NCBI GenBank assembly: GCA_024709505.1
Contig: JANJWP010000028.1
Coordinates: forward strand, 1-38,344
DNA from: Candidatus Altimarinota bacterium
GTDB lineage: Bacteria; Patescibacteriota; Gracilibacteria; BD1-5; UBA2023
Length of the DNA: 38,344 bases
Direction of reading: 5' to 3'
The first letter of the stretch is position 1. Each line of letters starts with the position of its first letter. The notes under the pieces are model-generated. The model did not search any database and was not told where the DNA came from. It was given only the letters and a program-made list of their open reading frames with translations. The position numbers and the translations under genes are program-made. Positions 26,300-35,030 of the stretch are shown here, piece by piece.

Positions 26300-26326
26300 A
26301 ATATACTGGAATTCCCGCGATTGCAA
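26300..26326 (-). promoter_or_regulatory. Weak candidate promoter of the symporter gene
   Basis: On the minus strand TTGCAA (26321-26326) and TATATT (26300-26305) are 15 nt apart, shorter than usual. They are located between the 7TM gene stop and the symporter ATG. Confidence 0.35.
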
Positions 26327-27928
26327 CTATTCTTCGCGTTTGGTTTCCGAAAGCTTCTCGCGGATAAGGGGAAAGAAGCGGTAGTATTCGGTCGCCTGAA
26401 GGCCGGAATACCGTCCGGTAGCGACGATCGCGGCAAGAATGACGAAGGCCGTTTCGGGATAGCTGAGGAGCGCGTTTCGAACGGAAGCCGATTCCATGAC
26501 GACGTAGGCGGCAAGGCAGACGGTGGAAAACTGTGCGATGGCGGATGCGGACTCCTTGAGTTTTGATCAGGATATGCCTTCCCCGTACAGCTTGTCGGCT
26601 ACGAGGAGTACGAAGATGAACGGAAGGATGGCCACTTGCGTGGAATAGAGGTCGAGTCCGTCGAAGAGTCCCGTCCATTTGAGCGAAGAAAGGAGCGCGA
26701 TGGATATGAGCGCGTAAAGTCCGAGCGAAAAGGTTTTTCTTGCCCCGTAAGAAATTCGGAATTTGGAGAAAGCCTTTTCGGTCATCCAAATCGCGACGAC
26801 GGCCGAAAACAGGAGGACCGCCACGTTGGCGGCGCTGGAAGCCGAAACCGAAACGACCAAAAAGAGCGGACCGAAGGTTCCGAAGGTGTGGAATCCGACG
26901 ATTTGACGGAAAATGACCAGCACGAGCGCTCCCGCCGTGAGCGAAAGGACGAAGCCGACGAACGATATCGGAAATCCGGCATAGGCTATGCGGTTGAAGG
27001 CCTTTCGGAATCCGGAACCTCCGGAGGTTTTTCAAAAGTCGATTTCCGAAGCGATTCCGGTCGCGACGTATCCGGAAGCGCCCATGAGCATGAGGAGGTT
27101 GGAAACGTTTTTTCCGGTGATGGCCCACATGCGTTCCATTCCGAGTTGTTCGGCGTATCCGGCGACCGTGAGCGAAAGCAGGTAACCGTTTCCTTCGTCG
27201 GCCACGTAGATTTCTTTTCCCGAGAACGGGGGTTTTTTAGGGGCGTCGGCGGATTGCGTTTCCAAGGCCTGCATACGCGCGGCGGCCTCGAAAAATTCGG
27301 CGGGCCGCTTTGCCGCGACGATGACGTAGTCGGATTCTTCGACGTCCTTGCGGTATTTTTCGAGAAGCGAGGAATAATCCCGGGAACCCGGAATCGAGGA
27401 TGATCCGGCGGCTCCGGTTTCCCGCAGGAGGATTGACCGCGACTTCAATGCGTCCCGGACGGCCGGAGTAATCGAAGATCCGGCATCGCCGACGTAGACG
27501 AGGGTTTTTTCGTAAATGCGGACGTTTTTCCGAGCTTCCGAAGAACATTCGTTCGCACGGGTCAGAATGGCGCGGATTTCCACCTTTCCGGCTTCCGAGA
27601 AAAACCGCAGGTATTTTTCTTTCGCGACGCTTTCCACGAGCTTCCCGTCCTTTCGAAGCTCATAAACGATCCGGTCGCCTTCGTTCATCGTTCCGTTTTC
27701 CGGAAGCGCGAGGTATTCCTGGGAGGTTCCAACCTTTACTTCCTCGGGACCCGAAATCGCAATGGTTTCCCATTGGCAACCGGCGGCCGGCGTTTTTGGG
27801 TTTTCCGTTGGCGCCGCCGAAGCGGAAAAGCTTCCCGCGGAAAGAACGGCGAGGAGGAAGCCTCCAAACATCGGGGCGATCGAAGATTTGAACGAAGTGG
27901 GGAACATGTTTTTCGGGGGTTTACGCAT
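26327..27928 (-). CDS. Signal-peptide protein with C-terminal 7TM_transglut-like membrane domain
   Basis: UGA codons at 27032-27034 (Gly299) and 26567-26569 (Gly454) restore 533 residues ending in TAG. A signal peptide (1-39, SASAAP end) leads to an outer part: an Ig/PKD-like beta domain (about 55-125), then an alpha/beta segment (about 140-225, KTLVYVGDAGSSITPAVRDAL). The C-terminal half (about 245-530) has around seven helices and the phrases RQIVGFHTFGTFGPLFL and GRYSGLQATEYYRF, which match the 7TM domain known from 'inactive transglutaminase fused to 7TM' proteins. Those are genomic neighbours of RimK-like ATP-grasp ligases. Here the transglutaminase part is absent and replaced. Its start overlaps the end of the ATP-grasp gene by 8 nt, so it is in the same operon. 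It may display or receive the ligation product at the membrane. Confidence 0.78.
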
Positions 27929-28973
27929 AAGAATCCGATACGGCGTCGAGCCAGGTTTTAAGAAACTGCCGTTCTCCGGTTTCGTTAAGGTAACCGGTAA
28001 GGACGTTGTTTTCGATGAAATAGAATTTCCCCTGTTTCGTCACGATGACGTCGAGCCCTCCATGATTATCGATGATGACCGAACAAAAAGTCTGGACGGC
28101 TACCGTGAGTCCTTTGGGGATTTCGCGGGGCTCAAGCGGCGCTATTTCCCCGCCTTCTCCCGGAACGTGCACGACGTGCTTCGGAAGCCGTCTGCGTTTG
28201 TACATCCCCACGATTTTCACTCCTTCTTCGGATTTCGTCCAAAGCACGCGGATTTCGCAATCGAGGGCGTCGAGAAGCTCAAAGGCAGCAAATGATTTCT
28301 TTCCTCCTTCGTAGAGCTGCGAGACGGCTACCAAGAGGTTGTTGGAATCTTTCGGGTCTCAGAGGTCAAAGGCCAAAATCCCCTTCCCCCCGGAGTACCC
28401 GTCGATTTTCAAGACCACGTTCCGCCCCACTCCGTATTCGCTTTTGAGAAAATCCCGAAAAAGCCGGGGATCGGAATCCTTCGTTATCAGTGGGAGCGCC
28501 ATTTTCGGAACGTGGACGTCGCACCCGCTGACTTTTCCCCAATACGAAGAAAACCGCTTGGTTCCAAAAAAATCGAGCCGGAAATCGTAGGCGAAAAGCA
28601 CTTTGATGCCAAAGGCGGCGGCGAGGTATGATTTAAAGAAGGCCAAGTATTCCTTTTCGACGCCTTCGATTCGCGGAAAAAGGATTTCGGAGCCGTCCTC
28701 GAACCGTTCGAAGTTTTCGGATTCGCCGTTCCAGTAGTAGGCTCCGGCTTTGGTTACGTAGACGTTCGGCGAAACAATGGCTCCAAATTCGTCCGGGCTT
28801 CCGAGCCGTTTGGCGAAAACGTAGAAAGTATCAACCGAACTCGCTTGGAATTTTTTGTACGCGACAAGGTTCGATTCGACGTCCCGGAGCATGGGATAAT
28901 CCCAGTTTCGGTAATACTTCCGTATTTCCGAAAGGCGGTGTTCCGAGAATGGGGAGATGAGGTAGCGTTTCAT
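27921..28973 (-). CDS. ATP-grasp family protein (third of operon)
   Basis: UGA 28359-28361 (Gly205) is read as Gly and sits just after the glycine-rich ATP loop. The protein is 350 residues. The nucleotide-binding segment VVLKIDGYSGGKGILAFDL matches the ATP-grasp 'KP..GxGGKGI' loop, and the metal site shows as GGLDVIVTKQGKFYFIENN (Asp and Glu-x-Asn). The N-terminal ~180 residues differ from RimK and include YLISPFSEHRLSEIRKYY. It should form an amide or similar bond through an acyl phosphate; the substrates are unknown. It starts 4 nt after the ATP-grasp/DUF1704 gene and overlaps the 7TM gene by 8 nt, which argues for coupled translation. Confidence 0.8.
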
Positions 28974-28977
28974 GGGA

Positions 28978-31293
28978 TTATTCGAAAAGCGGAAGGTCTT
29001 CTATCTTGATTTTCGCGACGAGGAGCCGGTCGGGGTTTCCTCAGGAGGAAACCCATTTCTCGATTTTTTCCACGCCGTCGAGATAGACTTTGTCTTTAAG
29101 GAACGCGGCTCCCGAATGGGATGAAGACGTATCGCAAACTCCGCGTTTCGCTCGGACGCAAGCTTTGAAGACCCGTTCGAGATCGCGCTCGGGATCGGCG
29201 TTGCGAACGAATTCGGCCAGCGACGAAAACGACGATCCGCAGGCTTTTCGACAGACCTCGTACTTGAAGACGTGCGCATCGCGGTATTCGGGATTTTCAT
29301 AGGTTTGAAGGCTTCGCCATACGGCGAGACCTTCTTCGTCGCGAAGGTAGAATCCCGTTCCGGATTGAAACAGCTTGAGTCCGGTTTTTTCGCCGTTCAT
29401 TCGGCGGACCAAGTGGGTACCGATTTCGTGTTCGAGCGTTCCGGTGATTTCGACGTCGCGGATTTTGGCGCCTTCGGCGACGTTGATCCGAGGAGCGTCA
29501 CCCACCGCGACCGCGATGCGCGATCCTTCCCTCGACACGAATCGTACCGGAACTTCCGGATGTCCGACCTCGCGCAATTTTTCCGAAATGGCGCGCGAGA
29601 GTTCTTCTTTGGAGAGGAGATTGCCTTGAACGACGTTTTTCGGCCGGGTTTTTGAAAAATCGTGGACGACTTTGGAAAAGCCTCCGTAAAGGGCGACGTT
29701 GGCTTCCAAAAGTCCCGCGAAATCCTGTTTCGCGACGGCTTCGATGAGTTCGATGCGGAGTTTGAGTTCACGAATTTTTTCAACGTAGGCGTTCGCGAGC
29801 CGCGGCGATGATTTCAGCCGTTTCCGAACGGCTTCCTCGGCCGTTTCGAGCGATTTCCAATAGTTCGAAAGGGTTTCCGGAGCGGGGAGATCGTATCGGA
29901 AAAACGGATCGTAACGTCCGCCGGAGGCGATGAACGCGTCGAGTTCCTCGTAGTAATTTTTTGGACGGAGGATTCCGGTTACGTTGAGTTTCCGCGAGAT
30001 TTCCGAAACGTCGCGGTCAATTTGGAGCGTTTCGGGAATTTCGTCTTCCGCAATCCCAAAAGATTTGGCGACGGCCCCTTCTCCGGCTTTGTGGACGGGG
30101 CGGATGAAAAAGTCTTTCACGGCCGATTTCCCCAAAACGATTTCCCCCGATTCCGGAGTTTCGGAGACGTGAAATTCCCCGAGGGAAATTTTGGCGCCGC
30201 CTTCGAATTCGATCTTTCCGCCGTCCGCCGCTTCCCGGAGGGATGGATGAACCGAAGTTCCTTCGCGGGAGAGGTCAACGCGCACCATGACCGAAACCTT
30301 CGCGCCCCCTTTCGGGGCGAGCTTCGCGTTTTGCGAAAGGCAGAGTATCCGGTCTTCGGAGACTGTCTGCCGTTTTTCGGGATCAAAGAGGGCCTTCGCG
30401 ATTTCGACGCCTTTTTCCGGGTCGGCAACCTTCATCTTTCCGAGTTTTTCCAAACGATCTTTGAGAGGGAGTCCGCAGACGTTTTGGATTTCGAGTCCCG
30501 CTCGGGCATTGATTTCGAGGATTTTCGGTCCGTCCGGAGTGATGACCCAGTCGAGGGCAAGATACCCGAGGTTGGTAAAAAGCTGGATTTCCGAGGAATA
30601 GAGGAGGATCGAATCCCAGTGGGGAATTTTTCGCTTTTCGAACGGAGCGTATCCTTTGGGGAATCTGGCCGCATAAAAGCGCCGGTCAACGAAACAGCTC
30701 GTGATCTCCCCGCTCGCGATGCCCAATCCGAAGCCTACGCCACCTTGCGCGAGATTGGCCTTCCCGTCGGAACGGTCGGTCGGCATGCGGACCATTGCCG
30801 CCACTGGAACGAGATTGAAAACGATGACCCGAATATCGGCGAGCCCGTGTTCGCAGAATGCCGAAAACGAATCCGAAGGAACGAGCGTTTCTTCTATGAG
30901 GACGCTGTCGGTTCAGGAGGTGACCGAATATTCGCCTTGGAGAATGTCGGAAAGCCGGCGGGCGAATTCGCCGCGTTCGTATTCGCTTCCCGAAGTCTTG
31001 AAGAGGGTCGTTTGGTCACGCCGGATTTTCCGGACGATCATGATTCCCTGTCCTTTGCTTCATCGGTTGGGCTTCACGACGAATTTTTCGGGAAGCGTGT
31101 CGAAATCGAAGTGCCGGAGTTCGTCTTCGGTTTTGATTCGTCCGTAGGTTTCGGCGACGGGGATTCCGCGTTCGGACAAAAACCGTTTGGTACGGTTCTT
31201 GTCGTCGGCCAAACGGATGCCCTTTCGGGGGTTGAATTTTTTGACGTAGTCGAGATTGCGGGCGTTAATCCCGAGAAGTCCGAAATCGAACAT
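28978..31293 (-). CDS. RimK-like ATP-grasp ligase fused to a DUF1704 metallopeptidase
   Basis: Three UGA codons (31060, 30913, 29041; Gly78, 127, 751) are read as Gly, giving 771 residues. Residues about 1-290 are an alpha-L-glutamate-ligase-like ATP-grasp: GINARNLDYV, RLADDKNRTKRFL, the ATP loop FVVKPNR-G-SKGQGIMIV, a NLAQGGVGFGLG loop and the metal site DWVITPDGPKILEINARAG. Residues about 350-750 are a DUF1704 (PF08014) domain with HEIGTH (622-627) and a downstream EEGLA (about 653), the HExxTH...QEGLA layout of this gluzincin family, whose animal members (MATCAP) remove a C-terminal Tyr from tubulin. One chain thus has a ligase and a peptidase. It starts 2 nt after the upstream ATP-grasp gene and ends 4 nt before the next. 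A tagging/untagging or processing enzyme is inferred. Confidence 0.88.
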
Positions 31294-31295
31294 GC

Positions 31296-32240
31296 CTATT
31301 TTACGCGGTTTTTGAAGAATTCTACGACGTTTTCCCAGTGTCGGGCCTCGGCTTCCGGGTGGGGGTATTGGAGGCCGGGGGAATCGTTGGCCTCGATGAG
31401 GTACCAACGGCCTTCGGGCGCCGAGTAGGAGAAATCGATGGAAAAGATTTCCCGACCTTCCGGGTCGATCGAAGCCGCGATTTCGCGGGCGATTTCGCGA
31501 AGGTCTTCCGGAACGTCTTCGATTTTCGGGCAGAATTCGCCCCCTCAGGCCGAAACGTTGCATCGGAATTCGTCGGCGTTTTTTGGATAACGGATGCTCG
31601 CGATGGAGATTTTTCCGCCCACGTGATCGAGGCGGAAATCGTGCACGCCTTCGGCGAGCCCCGGGATTCCTTTGGAAAAATCCTTGAATTCCTGAAGGAT
31701 GTGGACCATTCCCAAAGGAAGGAGCGCTTCTTTGGTTTTGGGGTCTTCGAGCTCGGTTTTGGAAACCTTTCGGATTCCTTTTCCTCCGTAACCTTCGGTG
31801 GGTTTGAGGATGAGGGTTTCGCCTTTGAGGCGGTCGCGGACGTTTTGGTACTCAAAATACTCCGAAACGAGCGCGGTGGCGGGCTGGTGCTTTTTAAACG
31901 CGAGGTAGGTCGCGTGCTTGTTGTTGGCGAGTTCGGCGACCCGGTTGGACGGAACGACCGGAACGTAGGGTTCGATTTCGGTGGCGACGAAGTAGCGCGA
32001 GTGCGACATTTTGCGCCAAAGGATTTTGGGCGAGAGGGGTTCGTTCACGGTCACGATGTCCCCTTCGGACATTTTTTGAAACCGCGAGAAACGCCGGGTT
32101 TCGACGTTGAAATCGTCGAGGGCAACGTGGACGAGTTCGATTCCGCGCGGAAGAAAGAAGTCGTTTCTCCGCGAATAGAGGCGTTTTTGATAATCGGTAA
32201 GTTCGCCGTGAAGCGAAGGGATGAGGATTCCCACTTGCAT
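31296..32240 (-). CDS. ATP-grasp ligase, first gene of the operon
   Basis: UGA 31545-31547 (Gly232) begins a Gly-rich loop, NVSA-G-GGEF, where RimK-type ligases carry an active-site glycine loop. The protein is 314 residues. Other ATP-grasp signs are TLILKPTEGYGGKGI (ATP loop), MVHILQEF (adenine-contact region), DFRLDHVGGKISIAS and the metal site SIDFSYSAPEGRWYLIEAN with the final Glu and Asn. RimK- or YheC-like ligases of this type add Glu or other amino acids to a protein or peptide end. The start chosen is ATG 32240 (an in-frame TTG lies two codons upstream). It follows a consensus -10 box by 26 nt and ends 2 nt before the ATP-grasp/DUF1704 gene. Confidence 0.85.
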
Positions 32241-32266
32241 TCCCAAAGGGGTTAAGGAGCCCGGCG

Positions 32267-32294
32267 ATTATACCGCAAACGACTCCCGATGAAA
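32267..32294 (-). promoter_or_regulatory. Promoter of the ATP-grasp operon
   Basis: On the minus strand a perfect TATAAT (32267-32272) is preceded after 16 nt by TTTCAT, a weak -35. It is placed 26 nt before ATG 32240 and after the malic enzyme terminator, so the four-gene unit begins here. Confidence 0.6.
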
Positions 32295-32306
32295 TTCGGT
32301 TTTTAC

Positions 32307-32335
32307 AAAAATCCCCCGGCTTCCGGGAGATTTTT
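32307..32335 (-). terminator. Terminator after the malic enzyme gene
   Basis: On the minus strand AAAAATCTCCCGG, an AAG loop and CCGGGGGATTTTT form a strong stem with a T-run, 28 nt past the TAA at 32363. Confidence 0.85.
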
Positions 32336-32362
32336 GAGGGATTTCTCCAAAAGGAGCGCGTC

Positions 32363-33505
32363 TTATTGACAGGCTTTTACCGCTTCGGCGACCGTGAGCG
32401 CGACCTTTTTGTCGAGCGGGTCGGGGATGATGCGCTCGACGGTGGGCTCGCCGACGTATTCGGCGAGGGCTTTCGCGACGGCGAGCTTCATTTCTTCGGT
32501 GATCTTTTTCTTTCAAGATTCGAGAACGCCCTTGAAGATGCCCGGAAAGGCGAGGACGTTGTTGATTTGGTTGGGAAAATCGCTCCGTCCCGTCGCGACG
32601 ATGGCGGCGCCACCGGCGCGGGCTTCGTCGGGCATGATTTCGGGAGTGGGGTTGGCCATGGCGAAGACGATGGCGTCCTTGGCCATGGTCGCAATGTCGG
32701 CGCGGTTCAGGAGGTTGGGTTGGGAGAGTCCGACGAACACGTCGGCGCCCATGAGCATTTCCTTTAGGGTTCCGTCGCGGTTTTCCAAATTGGTAATTTC
32801 GAGGAGCTTGGTTTTGGCCGGATCGAGGTCGGCGCGGTTTTTCGAAAGGGCGCCCTTTGAATCGCAGGCGACGATATGGCGGACGCCCGCGCGGTGGAAA
32901 AGTCGGATGGTCGCGTTTCCGGCGGCCCCCGGACCATTGACGACGACGCGGATTTCTTCGAGCTTCTTGCCCGTGACCTTCATGGCGTTGTAGAGTCCGG
33001 CGAGAGCGACGATGGCGGTGCCGTGCTGGTCGTCGTGCATTACCGGAATGTCGAGCTCGGCTTTGAGGCGCTCTTCGATTTCAAAACAGCGAGGGGCCGA
33101 AATGTCTTCGAGGTTGATGCCTCAGAAGGTGGGGGCGACCGCTTTAACGGTTGCGATGATTTCTTCGGTATCCTGAGTGGACAATACGAGCGGGAATGCG
33201 TCCACTCCGGCAAATTCCTTGAAGAGCACGCATTTGCCTTCCATAACCGGGAGTCCGGCCATGGGGCCGATGTTGCCAAGTCCAAGAACGGCCGATCCAT
33301 CGGAAATTACGGCGACGGTGCGGCCCTTGAGGGTGAGCTTGTCCGCGAGCGAAGGATCTTTGGCAATGGCGCGGCAAGGCTCCGCGACGCCCGGAGAATA
33401 AGCGAGCGAAAGGTCGTCGCGGGTGTTCACGGCCACGCGGGTGACGGTTTCGAGTTTGCCACGGATGCGTTCGTGGAGCTTGAGGGATTCGGAGAAGTAG
33501 TCCAT
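32363..33505 (-). CDS. NAD(P)-dependent malic enzyme
   Basis: Malic enzyme oxidatively decarboxylates malate to pyruvate. UGA codons at 33122-33124 (Gly128) and 32513-32515 (Gly331) restore 380 residues, the size of short bacterial malic enzymes without a phosphotransacetylase tail. Motifs: SLAYSPGVAEPC, VISDGSAVLGLGNIGPMAG and MEGKCVLFKEFAGVDAFP; the joint APTF-G-GINLEDISAPRCFE, where UGA replaces an invariant Gly; HDDQHGTAIVALAG; and the NAD-binding VVVNGPGAAGNA. The catalytic Lys and metal-binding Glu/Asp (EDI.. FEIEERL, DDQHG) are present. Upstream on the same strand is glutamate dehydrogenase; the pair would move carbon between amino acids, malate and pyruvate. It has no Shine-Dalgarno. 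Confidence 0.96.
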
Positions 33506-33575
33506 GGCAAGAAGGTTTTTGGTTACGGAGTTTTGGACGGAAGTTTTCCGCGGAACGGTTTTGGACGATGGGCGA

Positions 33576-33604
33576 ATTGTATGGAAAGCCGGGGAAATCG
33601 GAAA
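33576..33604 (-). promoter_or_regulatory. Weak candidate promoter of the malic enzyme gene
   Basis: On the minus strand TACAAT (33576-33581) is preceded after 17 nt by TTTCCG. It lies just past the glutamate dehydrogenase stop and would give a ~64-nt leader. Confidence 0.35.
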
Positions 33605-33608
33605 AGTT

Positions 33609-34859
33609 TTACCACCCCCTCGCGTCCATGGCGGCGATGATCCGGCCCATGGCGAGAACGAACGCCCCCATGCGGAGTTCGCGGCCGTGTTCGCGGGCTT
33701 TGTCCACCACGTCGCGGGTGGCCGAGCGCATGCGCGATTCGAGTTTGACGGCGACTTCTTCGGCGGTCCAATGGAAGTTCGAATCGTTTTGCGCCTGTTC
33801 GAAGTAGCTTACGGTCACGCCTCCGGCATTGGCGAGAATGTCGGGAATGACCGGGATGCCCCGCTTGAAGAGGATGGCATCGGCTTCGGGGGTGGTGGGG
33901 CCGTTCGCGAGTTCGAGCACGAGCTTCGCGCGGACCTTGGGGGCATTGGTTGCGGTGAGGCGGTTTTCGAGCGCGGCGGGAACGAGGATATCGACGTCGA
34001 GTTCGAGGAGTTCGTCCGCGCCAATCTTTTTGGCTCCGGGATATTCCGAGACGGATTTGCGTTCCTTTTTGAGGCGGGCGAGGATTTGGTCGTCGAACCC
34101 TTCCGCGAGGTGGGCGGCTCCTCCGGAATCGGAGACCGCCACGACTTTGGCACCTGCCGCATGGAGGATTCCGATCATGGTGAGTCCGGCATTTCCCGCG
34201 CCTTCGACGGCGACGGTTTTTCCTTGGAGCGATTGTCCTTCTTCGGCGAGGAATTCGGAGAGTACGAAGAAGGCGCCCTGCGCGGTTGCCCGGTCGCGAC
34301 CTTTGGAACCTCCGGCGGAAAGGGGTTTTCCCGTAAATGCGCCCGGCGTCCATTTACCCGCTAGGCGCGAATATTCGTCAACCATCCACGCCATGATTTT
34401 GGGGTTGGTGTTCACGTCCGGCGCCGGAACGTCGGTTCCGGGACCGAGATAGCGGAAAAACCGTGCGACGTAAGCCCGCGAGAGCCGTTCGAGTTCGGTT
34501 TGCGAGAGCTTCGAAGGATCGACGACGACTCCGCCCTTGCCTCCGCCTAACGGAAGGTCGAGAACGGCGGTTTTCATGCTCATCCAGACCGAAAGGGCCA
34601 TGACTTCGTCTTCGGTTACGCCCGGATGGAATCGAATGCCGCCTTTGTAAGGACCCCTCGCCGAGGAATGTTGCGATCGGAAAGAAGGAAACGAGCGGAC
34701 GTCCCCGTCGTCCATTTCGACGACGAGATTCGATTTGAGCACGCGCTCGGGCTCGAGGAGTTTTTTGACCGTGTTTTTGGAAAATCCGGCGATATCGGCC
34801 GCGTCGAGCATTTGTTTGCGGGCGTTTTCGAAAGGGGACTCAAGGGAGGGGGGATTCAT
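33609..34859 (-). CDS. gdhA: Glu/Leu/Phe/Val dehydrogenase (glutamate dehydrogenase)
   Basis: This enzyme interconverts glutamate and 2-oxoglutarate plus ammonia with NAD(P). The 416-residue protein is colinear with hexameric glutamate dehydrogenases: ARGPYKGGIRFHPGV and MSMKTAVLDLPLGGGKGGV (substrate and catalytic lysines), PAPDVNTNPKIMAWM, TGKPLSAGGSKGR, the Rossmann motif AVEGAGNAG, and the C-terminal ELANGPTTPEADAIL and NAGGVTVSYFEQAQN. ATG 34859 is the natural start. It contains no UGA codon although it is Gly-rich, as for ychF. It is upstream of the malic enzyme gene by 103 nt and diverges from the glycosyltransferase genes. Confidence 0.96.
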   Translation of the reverse strand: MNPPSLESPFENARKQMLDAADIAGFSKNTVKKLLEPERVLKSNLVVEMDDGDVRSFPSFRSQHSSARGPYKGGIRFHPGVTEDEVMALSVWMSMKTAVLDLPLGGGKGGVVVDPSKLSQTELERLSRAYVARFFRYLGPGTDVPAPDVNTNPKIMAWMVDEYSRLAGKWTPGAFTGKPLSAGGSKGRDRATAQGAFFVLSEFLAEEGQSLQGKTVAVEGAGNAGLTMIGILHAAGAKVVAVSDSGGAAHLAEGFDDQILARLKKERKSVSEYPGAKKIGADELLELDVDILVPAALENRLTATNAPKVRAKLVLELANGPTTPEADAILFKRGIPVIPDILANAGGVTVSYFEQAQNDSNFHWTAEEVAVKLESRMRSATRDVVDKAREHGRELRMGAFVLAMGRIIAAMDARGW

Positions 34860-34929
34860 GCGGGTGGATTTTTGGAATTCTGGCGTTTTTCCGGGCTTGG
34901 GATTTCGAGCCGAAAAAAGCCATCCGAGA

Positions 34930-34957
34930 AGGTTACCACTCGATGGAAAAAATTCAA
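34930..34957 (-). promoter_or_regulatory. Candidate promoter of the glutamate dehydrogenase gene
   Basis: On the minus strand TTGAAT (34952-34957), 16 nt and TAACCT (34930-34935), in the divergent intergenic region. Confidence 0.4.
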
Positions 34958-34971
34958 ATCGATTTATGAAT

Positions 34972-34999
34972 TTGCCATTCCTTCGCGTCAAGATATAGT
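34972..34999 (+). promoter_or_regulatory. Promoter of the glycosyltransferase genes
   Basis: TTGCCA (34972-34977), 16 nt and TATAGT (34994-34999), about 31 nt before ATG 35031. The three glycosyltransferase genes downstream are spaced 1 nt apart or overlap and should share this promoter. Confidence 0.6.
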
Positions 35000-35030
35000 T
35001 TGCACATCCGGAGTTTTGCCATCCAAGTCC

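Noticed and set aside
30022-31428. 468-codon open frame antisense to the ATP-grasp/DUF1704 gene
   Set aside because: Shadow frame; the minus strand has the ATP loop and the HEIGTH motif.
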